Source: Lewinella sp. IMCC34183 (lineage in GTDB: Bacteria > Bacteroidota > Bacteroidia > Chitinophagales > Saprospiraceae). Taken from it: DNA of 64,000 nt. Every line of letters starts with the position of its first letter. Position 1 is the stretch's first letter. The position numbers and the translations under genes are program-made. The stretch lies in assembly GCF_003390915.1 (NCBI RefSeq), contig NZ_QMEM01000004.1:372001-436000 (forward strand), written 5' to 3'. Positions 1-10,100 of this stretch are shown piece by piece. The notes under the pieces are model-generated. The model was given only the letters and a program-made list of their open reading frames with translations, made no database searches and was not told where the DNA came from.

Positions 1-581
1 CCGGGGAACATGATCAGGCTGGCCGGCCCGTAAAAGTCAACTACGCCACGGATACGAAAATCGCGGGGGGAACCGTACGGGTAAAAGTCGTCAATGCGCG
101 CGTTGTGGGCCAGTCCGGCAAGAGAAGCCAGGTGCCCGCCCGCAGAGAACCCGATGAGCGCGATGCGCGAAGTATCCAGCCCGTAGTCAGCGGCGTGCTC
201 CGTCAGAAAGCCCAGCGCTCCGTAGCAATCCTGCAATTGGGCGGGAAAGACCGCCTGGGTACTGAAGCGATAATCAATGGACGCTAGCGCGTAACCCTCC
301 GCTACGATGTCATGCACCGTCTGCTGCATGTAGCTCATATCGGCGTACTTGTCGTTGAGCATCCATGCCCCACCGTGGATCCAGACGACCAGCGGCAGCG
401 GCCCGGTAGCGTCCGGGGGCAGGTATAGATCGAGTAGGTGCTTACTGAGCGTATCCCCGGCGTAGTTTAGATCGGCGTGTAATACCGTTCCCTCCGGGAA
501 GTAGGAGTACACGCGGTTCGTCTGCGCGAAAAGCGTGGCGGCGAAGCCCTGAAAGAGAATAAGAATAAGTAGTCGGTTCAT
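1..581 (-). CDS. Alpha/beta-hydrolase-fold esterase, secreted, 3' end cut by window edge
   Basis: The reading frame starts at an ATG (579-581) and stays open for 193 codons to the window edge, so the C-terminus is missing. An N-terminal hydrophobic stretch ending in FAQ looks like a signal peptide. Further in are the oxyanion-hole motif HGGAW and the nucleophile elbow GFSAGG, in the order typical of BD-FAE/carboxylesterase-type hydrolases. The likely role is hydrolysis of an ester in the periplasm or outside the cell; the substrate cannot be told. The catalytic Asp and His lie outside the window. Confidence 0.85.
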   Translation of the reverse strand, partial: MNRLLILILFQGFAATLFAQTNRVYSYFPEGTVLHADLNYAGDTLSKHLLDLYLPPDATGPLPLVVWIHGGAWMLNDKYADMSYMQQTVHDIVAEGYALASIDYRFSTQAVFPAQLQDCYGALGFLTEHAADYGLDTSRIALIGFSAGGHLASLAGLAHNARIDDFYPYGSPRDFRIRGVVDFYGPASLIMFP

Positions 582-1396
582 GGAGGGGAGCAGCGGTTAC
601 TGGTCAAAGACAAGGTACGCCGGTCTTGCCGGGATCGTATTACTGCTTGTCGCCAACGCCCATCCGCACAATGCCATCGACGCTTCGGTCCGGCCGGAAC
701 ATCCGCTGCCGTGGATCAGTCCATCGCAGCACCTCCGCAAGTCGTTCGGCACGCTCGGATCGAGTTAAGCGTTCTCCTGCGCACCGACGAATTTGCAGCC
801 GTACGATAGCCCCGCCAGCCTGAAGCTCTACATCAGGACCACGGCCTGCTGCCACGGGACAAGCCACGCGAGGGGAAACGGCGGCAGGGCGCGGGTGCAA
901 CGGTTCCCATAGGTGCGCACCCGTATGTGGGCATCTAGAGCACTATGATCACCCTGATCTGCGAGGCATCGTGAAGACTCACCGCATTGATACCGTCATG
1001 CGCAACATCCGGCAGAGCTTCTTCACCCTGTGGCGCTACGCTTCTGTTCGGTATCGGTGATCGGAAATGCCCTGGGGCTTCGGGCGACGAAGACATACGG
1101 TTCCTGAAATCCGGTCGCCGCGCGGGCTGCAATCCGCGCCTATATCCGTGCCCCCATCCCCGGAATACGCGGTGAACTCCAGCAAGCGTAGCTTCCAATG
1201 CCCAAAACAGCACCTACGATAGACCGCAGTAGCCTTACCCTTCCCTTCGACCCGTAGCGGATCGATTTATTCACGCGTAATTTTTTTTCCAGCCATCGGG
1301 GGAATGTGACCCAAAAACCGGGTTATCGTCAGACGGAAGCGACTGCCGGTCCCGTACTGCGGGGGCGGTAGCTGCCTGCACAAGCTAAAGCGATCG
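582..1396. other. Gene-poor 815-bp gap, possible decayed permease remnant
   Basis: No intact gene could be recognised. Short open frames exist on both strands but none resembles a known family. On the + strand, around 968-1108, two frames read in succession give a stretch ending FFTLWRYA and then SVSVIGNALGLRA. That is reminiscent of the N-terminus of FtsX/MacB-type ABC permeases split by a frameshift. The resemblance is weak and is recorded only as a possibility. Confidence 0.3.
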
Positions 1397-2695
1397 ATGA
1401 TTACCTTCCTCCTGCTTTGTTTCGTCCTCGGCTACGCCTGCATCGCCCTGGAGCACACCATCAAGATCGACAAGGCGGCCACGGCCATCCTGACCGGCGT
1501 CGTTTGCTGGACGATCCTGGTCGTCGGGCAGAACACCTTCTTCCCGGGCGGTCCCGAGGAGGGCTTCATCGAGGAAAGCATTCTGGAACATACCGGGGAG
1601 ATCGCCGAGATCCTCTTCTTCCTTCTGGCCGCCATGACGATCGTCGAGCTCATCGATACCCACGGCGGCTTCGAGATCATCACGTCCCGCATCCAGACCA
1701 CCGACCGCGTGAAGTTGCTGTGGATATTGAGTTTCGTGACCTTCTTCCTCTCCTCGGTACTCGACAACCTCACCACGACCATCGTAATGGCCACCCTGCT
1801 GCGCAAGGTGATCGGCGACAAAGACGACTTGTGGTTCTTCGGGGGCGTGGTCGTGATCGCGGCCAACGCGGGGGGCGCCTGGTCGCCCATTGGCGACGTT
1901 ACCACCATCATGCTCTGGATCGGCGGGCAGGTCACGGCCGTTAATATCGTCCTGGCCCTTCTCCTGCCGAGTCTCGCCTGTTTGCTGGTACCCCTGGCGG
2001 TCCTCTCCGTTACCAAACGGGGTACCGTGGAGCCGCCCGCGGAGGTGGACGACCTCCACGCGCAGGTTGAGGTAGCGCCCAGCGAGTCTTCCCTCGTCCT
2101 GTGGCTGGGCGTCGGCGCGCTGCTGTTCGTTCCGGTATTCAAGAGCCTTACCCACCTGCCGCCCTTCATGGGAATGTTGCTGAGCCTCGGTGTGCTGTGG
2201 GTCGTCACCGAGCTCCTCCATCGGCACAAGCCGGCAGAAGAGCGCCACTCCCTCTCGGTGGCCCACGTGATCCGGCGGGTAGATACGCCCAGTATCCTCT
2301 TTTTCCTGGGCATCCTGCTGGCGGTGGCCAGCCTGCAGACTACGGGACTGCTGAGCCAGTTCGCGGTGGTCCTGAGCGATACCTTTGGCAGCATCTACCT
2401 CATCAACATCATCATCGGCCTGGTCTCCTCCATCGTGGACAACGTACCGCTGGTGGCCGGTGCTATGGGGATGTACTCCCTCGATATCTTCCCACCGGAC
2501 AACGACTTCTGGGAGTTGCTCGCCTACTGCGCGGGGACCGGCGGCAGTGCCCTCATCATCGGCTCGGCCGCCGGGGTGGCCATGATGGGTATCCTGAAGA
2601 TCGATTTCGTCTGGTACCTCAAGCGCATCAGCTGGCTGGCCTTGCTGGGGTACTTTTCGGGAGTGGGAGTTTACTATTTGACGCACGGATTGTAA
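1397..2695 (+). CDS. nhaD: NhaD-type Na+/H+ antiporter
   Basis: This 432-residue, strongly hydrophobic protein has about a dozen membrane segments. It carries the duplicated half-helix motifs of the ion transporter superfamily: DNLTT near residue 123 and VDNVPLVAGAM near residue 348. The full-length similarity is to NhaD, which exchanges cytoplasmic Na+ (or Li+) for protons across the inner membrane and supports life in salt water. The gene stands alone; the following 400 bp hold palindromic repeats. The ATG was chosen because the hydrophobic N-terminal helix begins immediately after it. Confidence 0.9.
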   Translation: MITFLLLCFVLGYACIALEHTIKIDKAATAILTGVVCWTILVVGQNTFFPGGPEEGFIEESILEHTGEIAEILFFLLAAMTIVELIDTHGGFEIITSRIQTTDRVKLLWILSFVTFFLSSVLDNLTTTIVMATLLRKVIGDKDDLWFFGGVVVIAANAGGAWSPIGDVTTIMLWIGGQVTAVNIVLALLLPSLACLLVPLAVLSVTKRGTVEPPAEVDDLHAQVEVAPSESSLVLWLGVGALLFVPVFKSLTHLPPFMGMLLSLGVLWVVTELLHRHKPAEERHSLSVAHVIRRVDTPSILFFLGILLAVASLQTTGLLSQFAVVLSDTFGSIYLINIIIGLVSSIVDNVPLVAGAMGMYSLDIFPPDNDFWELLAYCAGTGGSALIIGSAAGVAMMGILKIDFVWYLKRISWLALLGYFSGVGVYYLTHGL

Positions 2696-2718
2696 GGCCT
2701 GTCTACGGTCAACTAGCC

Positions 2719-2793
2719 ACATCGGATGTACCCGACATCGGATGTTGAAAATACGCTCACCATCGCCCGGATTTACGTGACTACATCGGATGT
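2719..2793. repeat. Three ACATCGGATGT palindromes after nhaD, two at 16-bp spacing
   Basis: The 11-bp odd palindrome ACATCGGATGT occurs at 2719-2729, 2735-2745 and 2783-2793. The first two start exactly 16 bp apart with a 5-nt linker (ACCCG), the same geometry as the other pairs in this window. Here both copies have G at the centre, so the pair is a direct repeat as well as two palindromes. They lie in the 411-bp gap between nhaD and the next gene. Confidence 0.85.
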
Positions 2794-2930
2794 GGGTCCC
2801 GCTCAGCGGGCTTCTTCCGGACGGATATTTTTGCAATTCAAAGGCCTAATTGATTGATTACTAATCACTTTACCGGCAACGTGGATGCCAGGTTGATTCC
2901 TGGGCAAATAATTATTTGCTCACCTCTGCC

Positions 2931-2963
2931 TGCACATCGGATGTGGTCCACATCCGATGTGCA
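2931..2963. repeat. 33-bp perfect inverted repeat made of two ACATCSGATGT units
   Basis: Two 16-nt arms are perfectly complementary around a single central T. Each arm contains one ACATCSGATGT palindrome (2934-2944 and 2950-2960), again with starts 16 bp apart. It could extrude as a cruciform or form an RNA hairpin, but no T-run follows, so it is not a standard terminator. The rest of the 2696-3106 gap shows nothing gene-like. Confidence 0.85.
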
Positions 2964-3106
2964 GCTCAACCCTCGCCGAGCCCTTCTTCCGGGTCACCCC
3001 CGATCCCACAACCCCTTGTGCAGCACTACCTCACGGACTATATTACACGTCGTACCCATATGACCAACGGGCTGACGGAGGGCTTCCTGCGGCCATACTT
3101 CCCGCT

Positions 3107-4657
3107 ATGAAGGTTTTCACCTTGCTCCTGCTGTCCTGCATCCTTCTGACCTGCGGCCCTACCGAAGCACCCACCGCGACCGACCTTCCCACCGGGGGAG
3201 CTACCGTCAGCGGACGCGTTGCCGGCGGAGCGGGCGAGTACATCACCCTATTCTACGCTTCTCGGCTGCGGGGTAACCTGAACCCGGACGGCTTCCGCAC
3301 CAAGGGGATGCGCATGGAGCCGGATGGTGCGTTCCACTTTACCGTCGACCAGGTTACGGAAGGCGGCAACTACGCCCTGCGGCTGAAAAATGGCTTCTAT
3401 CCCCTTATCCTTTCGGCCGGCGATGTGCTGTCCCTCACCCTCGATCCCACCAATCCGGATGCCACCATCATCGCCGCGGGTACCGGCGCCGGCAAGATCA
3501 ACTTCCAGCGGCTCGATCAGCTGGACCTTGACTACGGCTACATCGTAGCTCCGGATACCCCGGTGGCGTTCGCCGCCCGGGCCGACAGCGTCGTCGCCGC
3601 CCACCGCAGAATCCTCGAAACGGTCTACGCCGGAGATGTACAAAGCCCCGTAGTGACCGGCGCAAGCAACCAGGCGGACCTAGAACACCTCATGACGCAA
3701 ACGCCCCTTAGCCCGGAGGAATACTCCTACCTGGATCAGCTGCTGCGGCTACGCCGCTTTACCTTCACCGAAAGCTGGCTGTCAGGAATGGCCGATGACC
3801 CAAAACTGGCAGCCCTGCCCATCGACGGTCAGGCTTTCCCGCCCTTTGATGACGCGGCATCGGTCAGACTGAACCACATCAACGATTTCCGGCTGGCCAA
3901 CGGTCTCGAGGCCGTGCTGACCCTGGAGCACGTGAAAGACCTCTCCCGCCGCAGCGATACCCCCCTCACCTACGGAGACTGGCGCGAACGCCTGTGGCAG
4001 GATAGCGGGGACTGGAACACCAATTTCCTGCGGGAGAATTTTCCTGACAACATTTATACCTCCTACTATAGCGCCCTGGCCGGGTGGATGCTCACCATGG
4101 GACAGGATCCCGGCCAATACTACGCCCGTCTCGATCCGGCAGCCGACGGTGCCTTTACCGCTAGGCTACAGCAATTCGAGCACCTGTTGGAGCGGGGAAC
4201 CCGCCTGGAGCAGGGCCTGGAGGCGGACTCCCTTATCCTCGACCAGCCCGAACTGCGGGCCCTGCTGGACCGCTACGCCGGCCAGGAACTGCTGATCAAC
4301 TTCTGGTCCGCGGAGTTTGCCGGCTCCTCCATCGTTGACGACATCCCCCTGATGCAGGACTTTCAGGCACGCAACCGGGGAAAGCTCGCGGTCATCAATA
4401 TATGCGTCGACAGCCTGCGGCACAAAGACCTCTGGGCAGCCCGCATCATAGACAGCGACTGGGACGCCGAACATTACTTCGTGCCGATCGAGGGCAACGA
4501 CGGCCTGCTCAACGACTTCACCGCCCGCAACCTGGCCACCTTCTGTGAGGGCGGCGCTTCCCAGGCATACATCGACGCCCAGGGAACCATCTTCCAGGAG
4601 ATCAATGCTCCTTTCTACAAGCTTGCCGACGAGATCGCACGGGAGGTCCATCCGTAA
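3107..4657 (+). CDS. TlpA-like thioredoxin-fold lipoprotein lacking CxxC
   Basis: The 516-residue product starts at the ATG that opens a lipoprotein signal peptide (MKVFTLLLLSCILLTC); the frame is open further upstream but that part has no signal sequence. After the signal comes a beta-sandwich region resembling the DUF4369 domain common in Bacteroidota TlpA proteins (about residues 30-140). A helical middle follows, then a C-terminal thioredoxin-like domain from about residue 380. Where TlpA has a CxxC active site this protein has FWSAEFAGSS, so it should have no disulfide redox activity. It may be a folding, binding or structural relative at the membrane surface. Function unknown. Confidence 0.7.
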   Translation: MKVFTLLLLSCILLTCGPTEAPTATDLPTGGATVSGRVAGGAGEYITLFYASRLRGNLNPDGFRTKGMRMEPDGAFHFTVDQVTEGGNYALRLKNGFYPLILSAGDVLSLTLDPTNPDATIIAAGTGAGKINFQRLDQLDLDYGYIVAPDTPVAFAARADSVVAAHRRILETVYAGDVQSPVVTGASNQADLEHLMTQTPLSPEEYSYLDQLLRLRRFTFTESWLSGMADDPKLAALPIDGQAFPPFDDAASVRLNHINDFRLANGLEAVLTLEHVKDLSRRSDTPLTYGDWRERLWQDSGDWNTNFLRENFPDNIYTSYYSALAGWMLTMGQDPGQYYARLDPAADGAFTARLQQFEHLLERGTRLEQGLEADSLILDQPELRALLDRYAGQELLINFWSAEFAGSSIVDDIPLMQDFQARNRGKLAVINICVDSLRHKDLWAARIIDSDWDAEHYFVPIEGNDGLLNDFTARNLATFCEGGASQAYIDAQGTIFQEINAPFYKLADEIAREVHP

Positions 4658-4665
4658 CCGCGGTA

Positions 4666-5946
4666 TCATTTCGCTGCAACTCCCCCCCTTTTCTCGATCC
4701 CGACATCGGATGTGGGGTACATCCGATGTCGGGGGACCGCCGCGCGCCGCCGCCACCTTAGCCTCCGCTCGCCGAGATAGGTCAGTGACCGCCACGCCCA
4801 CTCCAGCGGACCCTGCTGGAAATACCTGAGCCACAGCGCGCTCCCGGTCATCTGCACCGCGATCACGGCCACGGCCAGCACCCCGAGCTGGTGGATACGC
4901 AGTACGGAAAACAAGCCGAGCCCCCAGTCGAACAGCAAAAAGGTACCGATCACGGACAGCAGCACGTAGTTTGTCAGCGCCATCCGCCCGTACGGAGCGA
5001 ACATGGTGAGGGCCCGGCGGCCCGCCGCAGTCTGGAACCGGTTAACGAACCAGACGAGCAGCAGCGCGGCGACGGCGACGTTGGTCCAGTCGTAAAAGTT
5101 GAGAGCGACCACCGGCAGCCAGCCCGACCAGTCGAAGGGCTGCTCCGCCTGGCTGAACAGCAACAGCATCAGGACCGTACCCACGCTCAGACCCGTCAGG
5201 CTGCTCCGCACGATCGCTCGCCGCACTCCCCGCAGGTAGCAGGGCCGCGCAAAAAACCGAAGCCGCCCGAGGAGTAGCCCCACCAGAAAGTAGCCGAAGG
5301 TGTAGTAGTACCGGCCGAGCACACCGAGGTAAAGGTTGGCCTTAATGGCCAGTCCGGTAGTGGTATGCCGCCGCGCCAGTTCCCCGAAGCTGCCCTCCTG
5401 CAGGAGGGCCGTGTAGGCGCCTACCGAAGCGTGGTCCGCCTCCAGCACCGGTGCGGCGTCAAAGACCGGGGCATCGCCCCAGATCGCGAACGACAGCAGC
5501 CGGGGCACGCTGAAGAAGCAGCCGGCCACCAGCACCAGCAGCCACCGCGTACGAAGGCGGTCAGCGAGCAGCAGCAGGGGCGCCAGGGTGGCGTAAATCA
5601 GCAGTATATCCCCCCGGTAAATACACTGGTGCAGGAAGCCGATGCCGGCCAGGAGGCAGGCACGCCAGACGTACCGCGCTGCGAAGGATTCCCCGCGTTC
5701 GGCGGCCGACTGCCGCATCAGGTAAAAGCTCAGCCCGAACAGGATCGAGAACAAGGCAAAGAACTTGCCGAAACTGCTCCATAACAGTGCGCGAAAGGCA
5801 AGGTCTACCCACCCGTGATCGATGCGCGCCAGGGCCTCCGGGGCCAAGAGACCGCCCCCGAACCGCTCCAGGAAGTGCACGAGGCCCACCCCCGCGAGGG
5901 CAAATCCCCGCAGGGCGTCGATCGCTTCGATACGTGGTTGCGGCAT
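4666..5946 (-). CDS. DUF418-family multi-pass membrane protein
   Basis: The 426-residue product begins with a polar stretch IEAIDALRGFALAG, the hallmark N-terminus of DUF418/DUF1624 membrane proteins, and contains about ten hydrophobic segments. The family's role is not firmly known; related proteins are acyltransferase-like. The C-terminal DUF418 domain ends near GPLEWAWRSLTYLG. The remaining ~35 residues are basic and low in hydrophobicity, and are partly encoded by the palindromic repeat at 4699-4733. The ancestral stop was therefore probably upstream, and the repeat has extended the protein. The gene is convergent with the preceding lipoprotein gene, with 8 bp between stops. Confidence 0.8.
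   Translation of the reverse strand: MPQPRIEAIDALRGFALAGVGLVHFLERFGGGLLAPEALARIDHGWVDLAFRALLWSSFGKFFALFSILFGLSFYLMRQSAAERGESFAARYVWRACLLAGIGFLHQCIYRGDILLIYATLAPLLLLADRLRTRWLLVLVAGCFFSVPRLLSFAIWGDAPVFDAAPVLEADHASVGAYTALLQEGSFGELARRHTTTGLAIKANLYLGVLGRYYYTFGYFLVGLLLGRLRFFARPCYLRGVRRAIVRSSLTGLSVGTVLMLLLFSQAEQPFDWSGWLPVVALNFYDWTNVAVAALLLVWFVNRFQTAAGRRALTMFAPYGRMALTNYVLLSVIGTFLLFDWGLGLFSVLRIHQLGVLAVAVIAVQMTGSALWLRYFQQGPLEWAWRSLTYLGERRLRWRRRAAVPRHRMYPTSDVGIEKRGGVAAK
4699..4733. repeat. Paired ACATCSGATGT inverted repeat inside the end of a gene
   Basis: Perfect 15-bp arms, CCCGACATCGGATGT (4699-4713) and its complement (4719-4733), flank a GGGGT loop. The two 11-bp cores start 16 bp apart. The element sits between convergent genes but is translated as part of the C-terminal tail of the DUF418 gene on the minus strand. 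Confidence 0.9.
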
Positions 5947-6132
5947 GCTACGGTAATGCGGAAACGACTGAACGGTTCTCGGACCAGCGTCACCTGGAAG
6001 ACCCGCGCCGCGCCGGGGCTTCCCCGCCCTATGCCTTGCTTCTCAGCGGGGAAGCCGCTATCTTATACAGGACACACCGGCCGGTCCCACCCACTACGGT
6101 ACGGACCGGGTATAAACACACTATACAACGCC

Positions 6133-6513
6133 ATGCACGCATCCTACCTGACCTCTCTTCTGCTCTTCTTCGCCGCCGCCTCCACGCTTTCCGCCCAATC
6201 GCTCACCGGCCAGTGGACGTATGCCCTGACAACACCCTCGGGTGAAACCCTGCACAACCTGCTCATCGTGAAGGACGACGGCACCATCACCATCGACATG
6301 GGCACCGACGGGGAGGTGGACGTGGTCTCCGAGTATACCATCGACGGTAACGAGATCACCGTTCACGCTACCGAGGCGGAAGATCCCTGCTACGATACCC
6401 CGGGCGTATACCGATTCACCCGCGAAGGTGATACCGTAACCCTGACGGCCATCGACGACCCCTGTGAAGCCCGCAACCAGGGCGCCCCGACAACCATGAC
6501 GTTGGTGGAGTAG
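6133..6513 (+). CDS. Small secreted protein, lipocalin-like size and pattern
   Basis: The 126-residue product has a signal peptide (MHASYLTSLLLFFAAASTLSAQ) followed by about 105 residues of alternating beta-strand pattern beginning LTGQWTY. Two cysteines (in EDPCYD and DDPCEA) could form a disulfide. The opening G-x-W motif recalls lipocalin-like folds, but no specific family is recognised. The first ATG with a signal peptide was taken as the start, although the frame is open far upstream. Confidence 0.7.
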   Translation: MHASYLTSLLLFFAAASTLSAQSLTGQWTYALTTPSGETLHNLLIVKDDGTITIDMGTDGEVDVVSEYTIDGNEITVHATEAEDPCYDTPGVYRFTREGDTVTLTAIDDPCEARNQGAPTTMTLVE

Positions 6514-6577
6514 CCAGGGCTCTAGGCTTGCGCCCGATGGGCAGCAAGGCGTATTTTCGATTCCTAAACGACAGCGT

Positions 6578-7159
6578 ATGAATCCGAAAGTAGATCGGTT
6601 CCTGGACCGACAGCAAGATTGGCGGGAAGAGATGCTGCTCCTGCGTTCGCTGCTGCTCGATTGCGGGCTGGATGAGACCATCAAATGGGGCAAACCCTGC
6701 TACACCTACGCGGGCGGCAACGTCGCCATCCTGCAGGGCTTTAAGCGGTATGGTGCCCTGCTCTTCTTCAAGGGGGTCCTTATGAAGGATCAGAACGGCA
6801 TTCTCACCCGACCGGGAGAGAATAGCCGCGTCGGACGGCAATTCCGCTTCGAACAGCCCACGGACATTACCAACCTGGAACCGGAACTGAGGGACTACAT
6901 CCGGCAAGCCATCGAACTGGAACGGGCGGGGACGCAGGTGCCGGGGATAGCGGATGAGGAGCTAACCCTTCCGGATGAGGTCCGCGAAGTCTTTGCCAAT
7001 GACCCCGAGCTGCAGGCCGGCTTCGAGGCGCTCACGGCCGGGCGGCAACGGGGCTACCGTCAGTATTTCTCCTCGGCCAAGCAGGCAAAGACCCGTACGG
7101 CCCGGGTGGAGAAATGCCGGGAACGGATCCTGTCCGGCCGGGGGTACAACGAGCGGTAG
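6578..7159 (+). CDS. YdeI/OmdA-type protein with DUF1801 domain
   Basis: This 193-residue cytoplasmic protein has an N-terminal DUF1801-like domain (ETIKWGKPCYTYAGGNVA, then FFKGVLMKD) and a C-terminal Lys/Arg-rich helical part ending YRQYFSSAKQAKTRTARVEKC. This is the layout of YdeI/OmpD-associated proteins. The biochemical function of the family is not known. A TATTTTCG box (TAnnTTTG type) lies just upstream. Confidence 0.8.
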   Translation: MNPKVDRFLDRQQDWREEMLLLRSLLLDCGLDETIKWGKPCYTYAGGNVAILQGFKRYGALLFFKGVLMKDQNGILTRPGENSRVGRQFRFEQPTDITNLEPELRDYIRQAIELERAGTQVPGIADEELTLPDEVREVFANDPELQAGFEALTAGRQRGYRQYFSSAKQAKTRTARVEKCRERILSGRGYNER

Positions 7160-7161
7160 GC

Positions 7162-7176
7162 GCACATCCGATGTGC
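7162..7176. repeat. Single ACATCCGATGT palindrome between convergent genes
   Basis: GCACATCCGATGTGC is an odd palindrome of 15 bp centred between the stops of two convergent genes (7159 and 7183). It is a solo copy of the family found in pairs elsewhere. Confidence 0.8.
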
Positions 7177-7182
7177 ATTCCG

Positions 7183-10100
7183 CTACTGCTTCGCCACCCT
7201 GCTTTGGTGGATCACCTTGCCCTCCCGTCGTAGCGTTAGCCAGTACAGGCCCGGCACGCACCGCTCCATGTCCAGCCGGTGCGGAATCTTACCGCCCCCC
7301 TCCAGCGGGCCCGTCAGAACGACCTGCCCCCGGGCATCCGTCAGCGTGAAGGTGGCCGTACCGGCCACCGCCCCGTCGTACGTCAGCGTCAGGGCCGTCC
7401 GGACGGGGTTGGGGTGGATAGAAAACGACTCGGGTGCGGTGGATCGGACGGTGACTATTCCGGAGTAGATCGCTCCGCCGTCGAAATCCACCTGTCGGAG
7501 CCGGTAATACACAACGCCCGTCCCCGGGGCATCGTCCGCATACGTGTACGCGAGTAGGTTGCGACTGTCTCCGGCCCCCGCCACGAAGCCGATAGGCCGG
7601 AAGAAATTGCCGTCGGCGGAGCGCTCGACCTCGAACCCCCGGTTGTTGGTCTCGCTGGCCGTCGTCCACCGCAACGCTACCCTACCGTTCACTTGCTCGG
7701 CCCGGAACGAAAGAAGCGCCGTAGGCAGCACGGCGGCGGCGCTCACTACTGCGGCCACCGTGACCGGGTCGGAAGTGCAGGTGCCGTTGGAGGACGTGAC
7801 GGTATAATCACCAGCGTTATCGAGGGTAGCGTCGGGGATGGTCGGGTTCTGTTCGGTTGAGGTGAAGCCGGCGGGGCCCGTCCACGAGTAGCTAACGCCT
7901 TCGCGGTAGTTGGCCTTCAGCTCGATCGTCTCTCCGGCACTTACCGGCCGCACGCTGGCACCGTACAGGCTCGTCAGGTCATCCGCGGTGATCTCGGTGG
8001 AGTAGTAAATGTTGATATCGTCCAGTGCTCCCTGGAAATGGTGGCTGGTGGGCTGATCCGGCCATCCCGCGAGGTTATCGTAGCCGATCCGCCAGTAGCC
8101 GGGGACCGTATACTTTTCCCCTTCCGTCACGGTTGCATCGCTTGCCTGTAATACCCCGTCGATGTATAATCTGATCCCGCTCGGCGACAGGATGGCCACG
8201 GCGTTGTGCCAGGCCCCGTCGTTGTAGGAATCATCCGTCGCAATGATCCGGTGGGTATCGATGAAGATGCCGAAGACGACGCGCCCGTCGTTGGTCATGT
8301 AGATGTGCCTGTCGTACTGTCCGCTCGCCTGGTACTGATTCGTGCCCAGCCCCAGCATTTTCCCCCCCTGGGTGGTGGTAGTGTTGAACCACACACTCAG
8401 CGAGAAAATATTCGTACCCTCAATGTCGGTGGGAAACGAGGTACTGGTGGTGATGAAGTCGTCCACCCCGTCAAAGTTGTAAGCACTGTTGGCCTTACCA
8501 AAACGGTCCGCCGTCAGCGTAGCGCCGTTGACGATACCGGTATTGCCCTTACCGGTCGCGTCCGTCGCGTTGCCGTGGAAGGGGTAGGAACTCGTCAGCC
8601 CTGTGGTGTTGGCCTGCGCCAGCTTGTTGGAGCTGGCCGTCACCGGGGCCCGCTGGCTTTCTTGCTGTTGCGGACTCACGGCGGCCACGTAGTAGGTCCG
8701 GGTGACGTCAACCGGGGGCGTGGTATACTCCGCTGCGGTTTCGCTGGCGATCGGCGTACCCCCCATGGGGACGGTGTACCACCGGTACGTGCCGCCGTCC
8801 GGGGTTCCCGCGGCGGATAAGGTCACCGGTTCTCCGCAGCTGTACGCGCCGGTGGTGGCCGGCACCACGTAGACGTGGACGGTGGAAGAAACGGTCACGG
8901 ATTCGTCCTGGTGATAAATACGGGCGTGCAACTCGTAGTTCCCGGCGGGAAGGTCCGTCACCGCTACGGTATAGTCGAAGGGGGCGGCGGTGCGGGTATC
9001 CACCACGCCGTCGTCAACCAATAATTCAATGCGTGACACGTCGTTACCGGCGGCCGAGCCCGTTATTTCCACGTCCAGCGTACCCGGTGCGGTGTACGTC
9101 GACCCAGCGACGGGGGCCGTGATCACGTTGGCCCCCTGGGAGCCGTACACTTCGAACTCGTACAGGGAGTACCCGAAGGAATTCGACGCCCGGGTGGTAC
9201 CGTACATCCTTACGTAGCGGCCCGAGCCGGTCAGGTGGTTCAGGTCATTCACCAGGTTGTTCCCCAGCCCGGAATTATTCGTCCCGCTGGCGATCGTGGT
9301 CCAGTCCACAGCATTGTTTGACAGGTCGATGCGGTAGTTGCCCGCGTAGGCTCTTTCCCAGGTAAGTTTCACCCGGTCGATGGTGTATTCTTCCCCCAGG
9401 TCGACGTATATCCATTGCGGATCCACGTCGTGTACACTTTCCCACCGGGTAGCAGGATTACCGTCAAAAGCGAAGGCGGCCGGCTTTTCGCTACTGGATG
9501 CGGTGGCCGGCGCATTGAGCGCAACGTTTACCGCATTGACCGATATCCTGACCGGCGTGGAAACGGTCAGCAAGCCGTCGCTATCGGTAGCCCGGGCGGT
9601 AAGCGTGTGCGTTCCGGCGGGGGCATCCGGCCAGGTGTAGGAAAAGGGAGCGGTAGTTGTTGAACCCAGATAAGCGTCGCCGCTGTAAAAATCTACCTTG
9701 GTGATCGTCTTACCGTCCTTTGCCGTGGCACTGGCGGTCAACGTGATGGTGTCGGGGAGGGTCACGACGGTCCCGCTGGCCGGTGCGGTAAGGCTTACGT
9801 CGGGGGCGCTCGCGTCGCCGTACACCTCGAATTCCCACAGCGAATAGCCGAATTCCGTGCCGCGGGCGGTTCCGTACATCCTGACGTATCGTCCTTCGCC
9901 GGTCAGGCCGGTGAGGTCATTGTCCAGGGCGGTGTTGCCGGTAACCGTCTGGATGGTTTGCCAGGTACCGGCGTCGTCCGATACCTGGATTTGGTAGTCT
10001 TTTCCATAGGCGCCCTCCCACGCCAGCCTGACCCGGCTGATCCTCTGTGTCGCGCCGAGGTCTACCTGTATCCACTGGGGATCTACCTTGACCACGCTCT

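Noticed and set aside
1385-2836. 483-codon minus-strand frame opposite nhaD
   Set aside because: It is an antisense shadow of the antiporter, with no recognisable domain.
2931-2963. Inverted repeat as a transcription terminator of nhaD
   Set aside because: It lies over 230 bp after the stop, has no T-run on either strand, and belongs to a repeat family that also occurs in divergent promoter regions.
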